From: Flavobacteriales bacterium
Lineage (GTDB): Bacteria > Bacteroidota > Bacteroidia > Flavobacteriales > BACL11
NCBI GenBank assembly: GCA_002724895.1
Contig: PBQB01000100.1
Coordinates: forward strand, 1-9,867
Direction of reading: 5' to 3'
DNA: 9,867 bases
Both the position numbers and the translations under genes were made by a program. The notes under the pieces are model-generated. The model was not told where the DNA came from. It searched no databases and was given only the letters and a program-made list of their open reading frames with translations. Position 1 is the stretch's first letter. Every line of letters starts with the position of its first letter. This document shows, piece by piece, positions 1 through 7,401 of the stretch.

Positions 1-510
1 ATAATGGTAATTTGCCTTTAATGCACCGATTGATGTTCCTAGAATTTCAGATATTTCTTTGTATTTCATATTTTCGAAGTATTTCATGTTAAATGCAATT
101 TTTTGTTTAATTGGTAATTCTAAAAGAGTTTCTTGTAGTTTCTTTTCAATTTTATTGCCATCAAAATATACATCTTCTTGTAAATGATATTTTAATCTGC
201 TAGAAACATTCTCTAATGGTTCAAAGAAATGTTTTTTTTGCTTTTTTAAAAAAGTAATTGATTCATTAGTAGCAATTCTGTATATCCATGTATATATTTT
301 TGATTTTCCATTAAATTTATTAAGATTCTTATATACAAGTAAAAATGTATTTTGTGTAATATCATTAGCATCTTCATGACATAAAACAATTTTTCTAATA
401 TGCCAATATATCCTTTCTTGATTATAGTTAATAATATGATTGAATGCTTCGTTTCTAGTTTTAGGTTCTTGAAACATTTTTAAAAGTTCATTGTCGCTAA
501 CTTCATTCAT
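1..510 (-). CDS. ECF-type RNA polymerase sigma-70 factor, 3' end cut by window edge
   Basis: The first 170 codons are visible and no stop is reached before the left edge. By family length only about 15-25 residues are missing. The product directs RNA polymerase to a set of promoters. The sigma region 2 part spans about residues 20-92, with HEDANDITQNTFL (45-57, the core-binding and -10 contact helix) and the YTWIYRIATNE motif (73-83). The sigma region 4 helix-turn-helix spans about 125-170, with LPIKQKIAFNMKYFENMKY leading into KEISEILGTSIGALKAN. There is no region 1 or 3, which fits an ECF (RpoE/SigW-like) factor. The ATG at 510 starts 17 bases after the transketolase C-terminal gene stops, so it is probably co-transcribed with that operon. 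An anti-sigma gene, if present, would lie outside the window, so the inducing signal is unknown. The family call is secure; the regulon cannot be inferred. Confidence 0.92.
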   Translation of the reverse strand, partial: MNEVSDNELLKMFQEPKTRNEAFNHIINYNQERIYWHIRKIVLCHEDANDITQNTFLLVYKNLNKFNGKSKIYTWIYRIATNESITFLKKQKKHFFEPLENVSSRLKYHLQEDVYFDGNKIEKKLQETLLELPIKQKIAFNMKYFENMKYKEISEILGTSIGALKANYHY

Positions 511-527
511 ATTTATAGAATGTAAGT

Positions 528-1463
528 TTATTTTCTTGATATTACTTTTTTAACTGCATTAACGATTGCTTTATCGTTTAAACCATATTTTTCTAATAAT
601 TGCATTGGTGTTCCACTTTCACCAAAGGTATCATTTACTCCTACCATTTCTAATGGTGTAGGGATTTTTCTTGAAAGCAATTGAGCAACACTATCCCCAA
701 GACCTCCATTTATCATATGCTCTTCTGCTGTTACGACACATTTAGTTTTTTTGATTGAATTAATTATTATTTCTTCATCTAAAGGTTTAATGGTATGAAT
801 ATTTATTATGTCTGAAGAAATATTTAATTCTTTTAGCTTTTTAGATGCTTTAATAGATTCCCAAACTAAATGTCCAGTTGCAATTATAGTTACATGATTA
901 CCATCGTTGATTTTTATTCCCTTACCAATTTCAAAATTTTGTTCTAAACTTGTAAAATTTGGAACTTTAGGTCTACCAAATCTTAAGTATACAGGTCCAA
1001 TATGTTCAGCTATAGCTATCGTTGCTAATTTGGTTTGATTATAATCACATGGATTAATGACAATCATATTAGGAAGCATCTTCATCATTCCGATATCTTC
1101 TAAAACTTGATGTGTTGCACCATCCTCTCCTAATGTGACACCTGCATGAGATGCACAGATTTTAACATTTTTATTTGAGTATGCAATTGATTGACGAATT
1201 TGGTCATAGACTCTAGAGGTTGAAAAATTAGCAAATGTTCCAGTAAATGGAATTTTACCTCCAATTGTCATTCCTGCCGCAATTCCCATCATATTTGCTT
1301 CAGCAATTCCAACTTGAAAAAATCTATCTGGATTTTCATTTTTAAAGTCATTCATTTTTAGTGATCCCGTTAGATCAGCACAAAGTGCTAAAATATTTTT
1401 ATTTTTTCTTCCTAACTCTGTTAGTCCATCTCCAAATCCAGATCTAGTATCTTTAATTTCCAT
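528..1463 (-). CDS. Transketolase, C-terminal subunit (pyrimidine-binding and C-terminal domains)
   Basis: This 311-residue protein corresponds to the second half of a full-length transketolase. Together with the N-terminal subunit encoded at 2845-3690 it should form the thiamine diphosphate (ThDP)-dependent enzyme that moves two-carbon ketol units between sugar phosphates in the non-oxidative pentose phosphate pathway, in the cytosol. The pyrimidine-binding domain covers about residues 1-170. It contains VGIAEANMMGIAAG (51-64), whose Glu55 matches the Glu that activates the ThDP aminopyrimidine, and the GEDGATHQ motif (112-119). The C-terminal domain follows at about 185-305, with ATGHLVWESIKA and EEHMINGGLGD. 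The ATG at 1463 lies 3 bases after the vWA gene's stop codon, implying translational coupling. Split transketolases are common in Flavobacteriia and archaea. 1-deoxyxylulose-5-phosphate synthase uses similar domains but is a single long chain, so it is less likely. The exact sugar substrate is not proven by sequence. Confidence 0.93.
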   Translation of the reverse strand: MEIKDTRSGFGDGLTELGRKNKNILALCADLTGSLKMNDFKNENPDRFFQVGIAEANMMGIAAGMTIGGKIPFTGTFANFSTSRVYDQIRQSIAYSNKNVKICASHAGVTLGEDGATHQVLEDIGMMKMLPNMIVINPCDYNQTKLATIAIAEHIGPVYLRFGRPKVPNFTSLEQNFEIGKGIKINDGNHVTIIATGHLVWESIKASKKLKELNISSDIINIHTIKPLDEEIIINSIKKTKCVVTAEEHMINGGLGDSVAQLLSRKIPTPLEMVGVNDTFGESGTPMQLLEKYGLNDKAIVNAVKKVISRK

Positions 1464-1466
1464 ATT

Positions 1467-2855
1467 TTAATATAGTTTAATTGATTCTGTTTTATTTGAT
1501 TTAATTGTAAATTCTTTTTCACGTATTTCGGTATGATCATACGAGCTGAGTGCTCTAAATACAACTTTGTATTTTCTATTAGGAAGTAACTCTAAATTAT
1601 GTCTAGTTTTTTCTCCTTTAAATTCATATATTTTTTCAATTATATTTCCATTTATAAAATATAATCCACCATATCCTTTTGATGGTAAAAAAATATTTGC
1701 TTTTCCTGTTGATGGCAACGGAAGATTATATGTTAATCCAGCATCAATATATATAGTGTCATAATATTTTGGCAATGTAAGAATTTCAATTTCATACCTA
1801 CCTTTTAAATACTTTACGGTAGAATTTATTTCTTGAATATTTATTATTTCTTTTTCTCCCGCTCTTCTTATCAAACAATTGTATTTTTTTTTATTGTTAA
1901 ACATTTGAATATTAAGTTTTCCTTGATGAGCTTCAATTTCAATAATATTATGTTTCCCGGCATCAATAGAAATAAATTCTTTATATATTGGAGGTATAGT
2001 ATTTATAATCATATCATATGAATTAATATTTTCTATCATCATTGTATCAGGGATATTCTCTTTATTTAAAGTGTGAACATAATGGTAATCTAATTCATCT
2101 GTAAATGTATTGTAAAATCTGATATCAACATTTGTTTCTGTAGGCTTATTGTCATGATCTAACAAATATACTTGAGTTGTTGTATTATCAATAATATTAG
2201 AGAAAATAATATTTAAAACATTTTTAAATTGATTCTCATATGTTGCGTCAAGCAGTTCCCCTACACAGTCAAAAGATTTCTTCCAATAATCGTCTGCACC
2301 AATACCTATAATAAAAGGTTTTAAGAAAATACCTTTTTTTTGTAATCTTTTGGATACCCTACAAGGATCAATATCACATTCTTCTTGTCCGTCTGTAATT
2401 AAAATTATAATATTTCTTGAATCTCCCTTAATGTTTTTGAAGTCATTCGCAGCTTGTTCAATTGAATATCCAATTGCAGTTGTGCCACGAGCTTTTATTA
2501 AGTTTAGTTTAGTTTTTATATTTTTAATAGCAGTTTTTAAGGGAGAAAAATCTACTTCCAATCTAGAGTCTTCACAAATTTGTGGTGGAAAATTATATTG
2601 ATGTCCATATACTCTTAAGGCTAACTCCAGATTATTTATATTTTGAGAATCTAATGAATCTAAAATATTAATGAGTAATTTTTTTGCTCTTTCAATTTTT
2701 TGACCATTATCCCATCTAGATAACATAGATTGGGAAGCATCGAAAACAAATAGAACTCTATTAATTTTTTTATCATTTATTTGTGAAAATGTATTTTTTA
2801 CAATTAAAAATGTAAGTAGAAATAAAAAAAATATTTTAATTTTATTAGTAATCAC
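1467..2855 (-). CDS. Secreted von Willebrand factor A domain protein between the transketolase halves
   Basis: This 462-residue protein has a Sec signal peptide (basic start, hydrophobic residues about 8-20, probable cleavage after TFSQ near residue 25) and no lipobox Cys. It is therefore probably a soluble periplasmic or exported protein. A vWA domain spans about residues 32-220 and has a complete metal-ion-dependent adhesion site: DASQS (D39, S41, S43), a Thr in RGTTAIG (T125 or T126), and D155 in ILITDGQEE. C160 and C165 in the following CDIDPC stretch, plus C94 and C197, could form disulfides. Residues about 228-460 are beta-rich with a repeated module. The start is GTG; an in-frame TAG directly precedes it and no ATG occurs before the signal peptide, so the start is effectively forced. 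It overlaps the upstream transketolase gene by 11 bases. vWA domains usually bind protein ligands through a divalent metal. The partner is unknown and no link to transketolase chemistry is evident. Confidence 0.9.
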   Translation of the reverse strand: MITNKIKIFFLFLLTFLIVKNTFSQINDKKINRVLFVFDASQSMLSRWDNGQKIERAKKLLINILDSLDSQNINNLELALRVYGHQYNFPPQICEDSRLEVDFSPLKTAIKNIKTKLNLIKARGTTAIGYSIEQAANDFKNIKGDSRNIIILITDGQEECDIDPCRVSKRLQKKGIFLKPFIIGIGADDYWKKSFDCVGELLDATYENQFKNVLNIIFSNIIDNTTTQVYLLDHDNKPTETNVDIRFYNTFTDELDYHYVHTLNKENIPDTMMIENINSYDMIINTIPPIYKEFISIDAGKHNIIEIEAHQGKLNIQMFNNKKKYNCLIRRAGEKEIINIQEINSTVKYLKGRYEIEILTLPKYYDTIYIDAGLTYNLPLPSTGKANIFLPSKGYGGLYFINGNIIEKIYEFKGEKTRHNLELLPNRKYKVVFRALSSYDHTEIREKEFTIKSNKTESIKLY

Positions 2856-3690
2856 CTAAAGTTTCTGGATTTTGTTCTAACGCTATTTTTAATTGTTCGT
2901 CATTTGGAGCTACTCCATGCCATTTATGTGTTCCCATCATAAAGTCTACACCATTTCCCATTTCTGTATGTAAAATAATAGCTATTGGTTTTCCTTTTTT
3001 AGTCATTTTTTTTGCCTGATTTAATATCTCAATAACATTAGAAATTTTATTTCCTTTTCTCTCTTCTAAAACTTGCCAGCCAAACGAAATAAGTTTTTCT
3101 TTAAGATTTCCAAGTGGTAATACATCATCTATATCTCCGTCAATTTGTTTTTTGTTATAGTCAATAGTAGAAATAATATTATCTATTTTATTTCCACTTG
3201 CATACATTAATGCTTCCCAGATTTGACCTTCTTGAAGTTCGCCATCTCCATGTAAGCTATAAACTAAGGATTCATCATTATTTAATTTCTTTGTAATTGC
3301 TGAACCTATTGCAACCGAAAGACCTTGTCCTAAAGATCCTGTAGAAATACGTATTCCTTCCAAACCTTCATGAGTAGTAGGGTGACCTTGCAATCTACTA
3401 TTTAGTTTTCTAAATGTTGAAAGTTCAGAAATTTTAAAATAACCACATCTTGCTAGAACAGAATAATAAACTGGAGATATATGACCATTAGAAAGGAAAA
3501 ATATATCTTCATTAATTCCATCCATATCAAAATTTTTATTGTGATTTAGTATGTTGAAATATAAAGCAGTGAAAAACTCTGTACATCCTAAAGATCCACC
3601 TGGATGACCTGAATTATTTGCATGAACCATCCTTAAAATATCTCTTCTTACTTGTGTAGCTATTTGATTAAGCTCATTAATATTATTCAT
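2845..3690 (-). CDS. Transketolase, N-terminal subunit (thiamine pyrophosphate-binding domain)
   Basis: This 281-residue protein is the first half of a split transketolase and binds the diphosphate end of ThDP. Visible motifs are NNSGHPGGSLG (25-35), the family's conserved start with its active-site His; SNGHISPVYYS (67-77); STGSLGQGLSVAIG (116-129); and the ThDP/Mg motif running from GDG (148-150) to Asn179 in DYNK. THKWHG (254-259) follows near the C-terminus. The length is typical of the stand-alone N-terminal subunit. It needs the subunit encoded at 528-1463 for a complete active site. It is the first gene of the minus-strand operon, and a TAnnTTTG box lies 16 bases upstream of its ATG. 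Its 3' end overlaps the GTG start of the vWA gene. The tkt/tktA symbols refer to single-chain enzymes, so no symbol is given. The family assignment is secure. Confidence 0.94.
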   Translation of the reverse strand: MNNINELNQIATQVRRDILRMVHANNSGHPGGSLGCTEFFTALYFNILNHNKNFDMDGINEDIFFLSNGHISPVYYSVLARCGYFKISELSTFRKLNSRLQGHPTTHEGLEGIRISTGSLGQGLSVAIGSAITKKLNNDESLVYSLHGDGELQEGQIWEALMYASGNKIDNIISTIDYNKKQIDGDIDDVLPLGNLKEKLISFGWQVLEERKGNKISNVIEILNQAKKMTKKGKPIAIILHTEMGNGVDFMMGTHKWHGVAPNDEQLKIALEQNPETLGDY

Positions 3691-3706
3691 TTACATAATT
3701 TTTATA

Positions 3707-3714
3707 CAAAAATA
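3707..3714 (-). promoter_or_regulatory. Candidate Bacteroidota -7 box for the transketolase operon
   Basis: Read on the minus strand this is TATTTTTG, matching the Bacteroidota consensus TAnnTTTG. It lies 16 bases upstream of the transketolase N-subunit ATG, so the leader would be about 10 bases. I could not find a TTTG or TTG -33 element at the expected distance. A chance match in AT-rich DNA is possible. Confidence 0.45.
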
Positions 3715-3824
3715 AAAATACTATTAGTGTTATGAATTTTAATTTTTAAAATAACTTGTGATTTATTAACGTATTATTGACAAATTAGTATATAAAAAAT
3801 ATTTTTTAAATTAATATTTAAAAA

Positions 3825-3832
3825 TATATTTG
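3825..3832 (+). promoter_or_regulatory. Candidate Bacteroidota -7 box for ychF
   Basis: TATATTTG matches TAnnTTTG exactly and ends 10 bases before the ychF ATG, which would give an extremely short leader with no Shine-Dalgarno sequence. No clear -33 element is seen. A TTGACA at 3777-3782 is too far upstream to pair with it. Confidence 0.45.
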
Positions 3833-3842
3833 CATAAAAAAA

Positions 3843-4940
3843 ATGAGTTTAAAATGTGGTATAGTTGGGCTTCCTAATGTTGGTAAATCAACATTATTTA
3901 ATTGTTTGTCAAATGCAAAAGCTCAATCTGCAAATTTCCCTTTTTGTACTATTGAACCTAATATAGGTATGATTACAGTTCCTGATGATCGGTTAAATCA
4001 ATTAGCAAAATTAGTAAAACCCGAATCAGTAGTTCCTACAAATATTGAGATCGTTGATATTGCCGGCTTAGTAAAAGGAGCTAGCAACGGTGAAGGACTT
4101 GGAAATAAATTTTTAGCTAATATTAGAGAAACTAATGCAATTATTCATGTTTTAAGATGTTTTGATGATGAAAATATAACGCATGTTGAAGGTAGTGTTA
4201 ATCCAATTAGAGACAAGGAGATTATTGATTTAGAATTACAACTAAAGGATTTAGAAACTTTAGAAAAGTTAAAATCTAAAAATATCAGATCTGCTGAAAC
4301 AGGAAATAAATCGTCTAAAATTTTAATTTCAATTATAGATAGATGTATTTCATATCTAGAACAAGGTAAATCTTTAAGAAGTTTTGATTTTAGCAATGAA
4401 GATTATCTTCTAATTAGTAATTTTAATTTACTTACAATCAAACCTGTATTATACTTGTGTAATATTGATGAACAATCTATTAATCAAACAAATAAATACG
4501 TAAATGAAGTAAAAAAGATAGTTAATGATGAAGGAGCCCAAATTCTTACTATTGCTACTTCAATAGAGTCTGAAATTGCAGAGCTAGAGAATAATGATGA
4601 TAGATTAATGTTTTTAAATGAGATAGGATTAAGTGAACCTGGAGTCAATAATTTAATTACAAGTACATATCAATTGTTGAATCTTCAAACATTTTTTACA
4701 GCAGGAAAGAAAGAAGTAAGAGCTTGGACAATAAAAAAAAATTCTTACGCCCCTCAAGCTGCTGGAGTCATTCACACTGATTTTGAAAAAGGTTTTATAA
4801 GAGCTGAAGTAATTGCCTTTGATGATTTTATATCTTTAGGTTCTGAATTAGCTTGTAAGGAAGCTGGAAAACTCTCTGTCGAAGGAAAAAATTATATGGT
4901 TAATGACGGAGATATTATGCATTTTAGATTCAATGTGTGA
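3843..4940 (+). CDS. ychF: Redox-regulated ribosome-associated ATPase YchF (OBG family, OLA1-type)
   Basis: This 365-residue protein is full length for the family. It is a TRAFAC-class P-loop NTPase that, in characterised members, prefers ATP over GTP, binds ribosomes and influences translation and oxidative-stress responses in the cytosol. The P-loop is GLPNVGKST (9-17) and the switch II motif is DIAGL (72-76), with Leu in place of the usual catalytic Gln. His114 in NITHVEG aligns with the His known to matter for hydrolysis in E. coli YchF. The base-recognition motif is NIDE (207-210) instead of the GTPase NKxD, which explains ATP use. A helical insert spans about 125-195. The C-terminal TGS domain spans about 280-365, with FFTAGKKEVRAWTI and the conserved AAGVIHTDFEKGFIRAEV. 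It is transcribed alone, divergent from the transketolase operon. The ATG at 3843 directly precedes the conserved strand leading into the P-loop. Confidence 0.97.
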   Translation: MSLKCGIVGLPNVGKSTLFNCLSNAKAQSANFPFCTIEPNIGMITVPDDRLNQLAKLVKPESVVPTNIEIVDIAGLVKGASNGEGLGNKFLANIRETNAIIHVLRCFDDENITHVEGSVNPIRDKEIIDLELQLKDLETLEKLKSKNIRSAETGNKSSKILISIIDRCISYLEQGKSLRSFDFSNEDYLLISNFNLLTIKPVLYLCNIDEQSINQTNKYVNEVKKIVNDEGAQILTIATSIESEIAELENNDDRLMFLNEIGLSEPGVNNLITSTYQLLNLQTFFTAGKKEVRAWTIKKNSYAPQAAGVIHTDFEKGFIRAEVIAFDDFISLGSELACKEAGKLSVEGKNYMVNDGDIMHFRFNV

Positions 4941-4962
4941 TATCAGGTTCATATAGTTGAAA

Positions 4963-4987
4963 AAATTGTTAATAACAGTTTATTTTT
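4963..4987 (+). terminator. Weak candidate hairpin terminator after ychF
   Basis: AAATTGT (4963-4969) can pair with ACAGTTT (4975-4981), including one U-G pair, around a 5-base loop. TTTTT follows at 4983-4987. The stem starts 22 bases after the ychF stop. It is AU-rich and so of low stability; placement between two same-strand units favours a terminator, but this is tentative. Confidence 0.3.
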
Positions 4988-5013
4988 ACATATAATTTCA
5001 TAATCTAGTGTTC

Positions 5014-5021
5014 TATCTTTG
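5014..5021 (+). promoter_or_regulatory. Candidate Bacteroidota -7 box for the parE-parC operon
   Basis: TATCTTTG matches TAnnTTTG exactly, 36 bases before the parE ATG, in the 117-base gap after ychF. It lies downstream of the candidate ychF terminator, where a new promoter is expected. No convincing TTG-type -33 element is seen 17-23 bases upstream. Confidence 0.5.
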
Positions 5022-5057
5022 TAACAAATTATTTAAGAGAATTTTCTTTAGAATTTT

Positions 5058-6911
5058 ATGGATAAAGTTAATTATAATGAAGATAGTATAAGGTCTCTAG
5101 ACTGGAAGGAGCATATTCGTTTAAGACCTGGAATGTATATTGGTAAAATGGGTAATGGCTCTTCACCCGATGATGGTATTTACATCTTGTTAAAAGAAGT
5201 TATAGACAATTCAATAGATGAATTTGTCATGGGTAATGGAAAAACTATAGAAGTCAATATTAAAAATAAAAAAGTTACAGTTAGAGATTTTGGAAGAGGA
5301 ATTCCACTTGGTAAAGTTATTGATTGTGTGTCAAAAATTAATACTGGTGCTAAGTATGATTCAAAAGTTTTTAAAAAATCTGTTGGACTTAATGGTGTTG
5401 GTACAAAGGCAGCAAATGCACTTTCTTCTTATTTTAAAATTTCTTCATTTAGAGATGGTAAAAGTAAAGTTGTAGAATTTGAAAATGGTAATATTTTTAA
5501 TGATCAACCAATTCAAATATCTAAGTCAAGAAAAGGGACAAAAGTCACATTTATTCCTGATAAAAATTTATTTGGCGAGTATAGCTTTTCATTTGATTAT
5601 ATTGAAAATATGCTATGGAACTATTGTTACTTAAATCCTGGATTAACAATTTTGTTTAATGGTGTAAAATTTTTTTCTGATAGAGGTTTATTAGATTTAT
5701 TAGAAAAAAACACTAATAATGACGTTTTATATCCAATTATACATTTAGTTGGAAATGATATTGAAGTTGCAATTACTCATTGTAAAAATCAATATAATGA
5801 ACAGTATTATTCTTTTGTTAATGGACAGCATACAGTTCAAGGAGGTACTCATCAAGGTGCATTTAGACAAGCTTTAGTTAAAACAATACGAGAGTTCTTT
5901 GGTAAAAATTATGATGCAGTTGATATTAGACAAGCAATTAACGCTGCAATAAGTATTAAAGTTATTGAACCTGTATTTGAATCTCAAACAAAAACTAAAC
6001 TTGGATCTACTGAAATTGAACCTAATGGAATGACTGTATTAACTTTTGTTCAAGATTTTTTAAAAAGAAATCTAGATAACTATTTACATAAGCATACAGA
6101 TATTGCAGAAAGTATTCATAAAATCATTTTACAGTCTGAGCATGAAAGAAAAGCAATGGCTGGAGTAAAAAAGTTAGCTAGAGAAAGAGCCAAAAAGGCT
6201 AGTTTACACAACAAAAAGTTAAGAGATTGTAGAGTACACTACAATGATGTAAATAAAAAAAATAGATTTGATTCAACCATATTTATAACTGAAGGTGATT
6301 CCGCGTCTGGTTCGATAACTAAAACTAGAGATATAAACACTCAAGCTGTTTTTTCTTTAAGAGGAAAACCATTAAATTGCTTTGGACTTACTAAGAAAGT
6401 AGTCTATGAAAATGAAGAATTTAATTTATTACAATCTGCATTAAACATTGAACAAGGAATTGATGATTTGCGATATAATAAAATCGTTTTAGCTACTGAC
6501 GCGGATGTTGATGGAATGCATATTAGATTATTGTTACTTACATTTTTCTTGCAATTTTTTCCAGAACTAGTAAAAGAGGGACATATTTATATTTTAGAAA
6601 CACCTTTATTTAGAGTTAGAAATAAAAAAGAGACTGTTTATTGCTACAATGAAAATGAAAAAAATGATGCTATTCTAAAAGTTGGAAAATCATTTGAAAT
6701 TACACGTTTTAAAGGGCTTGGAGAGATTTCACCAAATGAATTTAAACATTTTATTGGATCAAATATGAGACTTGATCCAGTAATACTTGGAAAGCAAACA
6801 AAGATTGAAGATGTTTTAAGGTATTACATGGGTAAGAATACAAAAGAAAGACAAGAATTCATTATTGATAATTTAAGAAATGAAGAAGTTATTTTACATG
6901 AAAAAAATTAA
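5058..6911 (+). CDS. parE: DNA topoisomerase IV subunit B (ParE)
   Basis: This is the 617-residue ATPase subunit of topoisomerase IV. With ParC it unlinks replicated chromosomes and relaxes supercoils in an ATP-dependent way. The GHKL ATPase domain covers about residues 1-220: Glu47 and Asn51 in [17 protein letters not shown] (76-83) and [13 protein letters not shown] (110-122). The transducer domain follows, with the QTKTKLG loop (310-316) carrying Lys312. The TOPRIM domain has EGDSASG (412-418), [10 protein letters not shown] (481-490) and RFKGLGE (550-556). The length and the sequence NKKLRDC where GyrB has its LPGKLADC motif favour ParE of the Bacteroidota type. There is no GyrB-like extension, and the parC gene lies just downstream. 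It overlaps the following membrane-protein gene by 14 bases. Subunit B of gyrase is the only serious alternative and is less likely. Confidence 0.94.
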   Translation: MDKVNYNEDSIRSLDWKEHIRLRPGMYIGKMGNGSSPDDGIYILLKEVIDNSIDEFVMGNGKTIEVNIKNKKVTVRDFGRGIPLGKVIDCVSKINTGAKYDSKVFKKSVGLNGVGTKAANALSSYFKISSFRDGKSKVVEFENGNIFNDQPIQISKSRKGTKVTFIPDKNLFGEYSFSFDYIENMLWNYCYLNPGLTILFNGVKFFSDRGLLDLLEKNTNNDVLYPIIHLVGNDIEVAITHCKNQYNEQYYSFVNGQHTVQGGTHQGAFRQALVKTIREFFGKNYDAVDIRQAINAAISIKVIEPVFESQTKTKLGSTEIEPNGMTVLTFVQDFLKRNLDNYLHKHTDIAESIHKIILQSEHERKAMAGVKKLARERAKKASLHNKKLRDCRVHYNDVNKKNRFDSTIFITEGDSASGSITKTRDINTQAVFSLRGKPLNCFGLTKKVVYENEEFNLLQSALNIEQGIDDLRYNKIVLATDADVDGMHIRLLLLTFFLQFFPELVKEGHIYILETPLFRVRNKKETVYCYNENEKNDAILKVGKSFEITRFKGLGEISPNEFKHFIGSNMRLDPVILGKQTKIEDVLRYYMGKNTKERQEFIIDNLRNEEVILHEKN

Positions 6912-7401
6912 TTTAAGATCATCAAATAAAGATATTTCTGTGCTTTTTACAATATTATTAATTTTGTTTAGTTTTTTGTTCCTAATTTTTCCCTTAATAT
7001 TTATTAAAATATTTCCTCAATCTTTATTAGTTAATTATATTGTTTCCAATAATTATTTATTTTATTTCTCATTTATTTTACTTCTTTATTTTGTAGTTAC
7101 TGGAATATATTATTACAAATTAAAAATAGATCCTTATATCATTCAAATGACATCTCATAGAACTATTACTGGTAATTTTTATAATAAAGAAAATCTAGAT
7201 ATTCCGCATTCAATGTTAAAGAAATATAGTTTTTTTTCTAGACCATTTAGTTTTAATAAAACTTTAATGCTAAAAATAGAAATCTCTAAAAATAAATATA
7301 TTGCAAAGAGATTTAACATGAGTATTTTAACGAAAAAGGAACAAAATAGAATATCAAAAATTTTGGATCAAATTATTGAAAAAGAAAAAAAGAATGGATA
7401 A
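6898..7401 (+). CDS. Small two-helix membrane protein of unknown function between parE and parC
   Basis: I do not recognise this 167-residue protein. Two hydrophobic segments (about residues 14-37 and 52-73) are separated by a short loop, giving a hairpin in the inner membrane. The remaining 95 residues are basic and probably cytoplasmic. They alternate short beta-like stretches ([28 protein letters not shown]) and end in a charged helix ([22 protein letters not shown]). That order resembles small membrane proteins with a bacterial PH-like (YcxB/bPH-type) domain, but this is only an inference. The ATG at 6898 is chosen because GAAGAAG lies upstream at ribosome-binding distance and the overlap with parE is short (14 bases); an in-frame ATG at 6880 would add six residues. 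Its 3' end overlaps parC by 8 bases. Tight coupling to both topoisomerase IV genes implies co-expression, though not necessarily a role in DNA topology. Confidence 0.8.
   Translation: MKKINLRSSNKDISVLFTILLILFSFLFLIFPLIFIKIFPQSLLVNYIVSNNYLFYFSFILLLYFVVTGIYYYKLKIDPYIIQMTSHRTITGNFYNKENLDIPHSMLKKYSFFSRPFSFNKTLMLKIEISKNKYIAKRFNMSILTKKEQNRISKILDQIIEKEKKNG

Larger units (their letters stand above)
3691..3842. promoter_or_regulatory. Divergent intergenic region between the transketolase operon and ychF
   Basis: This very AT-rich spacer separates two diverging transcription units, so it must carry both promoters. Candidate -7 boxes sit near each end (3707-3714 minus, 3825-3832 plus). An imperfect palindrome, ATATTTTTTAAAT - TAAT - ATTTAAAAATAT, occupies 3799-3827 and overlaps the start of the plus-strand box. 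It could be an operator or only low-complexity sequence. No RNA gene or small ORF is evident. Confidence 0.6.

Noticed and set aside
1567..2601. Three short open frames of about 60-85 codons on the plus strand opposite the vWA gene
   Set aside because: They are antisense to a well-supported gene with a complete vWA motif set, show no recognisable motif, and are expected by chance.
528..3690. A single transketolase gene broken by insertion of the vWA gene
   Set aside because: Each half has its own start and stop at the natural domain boundary and the normal length of a stand-alone subunit. Split transketolase is usual in this group, and no insertion-sequence ends or target duplications are seen.
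3777..3805. A sigma-70 style promoter TTGACA (3777-3782) with TATTTT (3800-3805)
   Set aside because: Spacing is 17 bases, but the primary sigma factor of Bacteroidota does not use the TTGACA/TATAAT pair, and a TAnnTTTG box lies closer to the gene.
4145..4396. Minus-strand open frame of 83 codons inside ychF
   Set aside because: It lies antisense to a highly conserved gene and has no recognisable domain.
5290..5475. Plus-strand open frame of 61 codons inside parE in another frame
   Set aside because: It is an out-of-frame shadow of the conserved ATPase domain.
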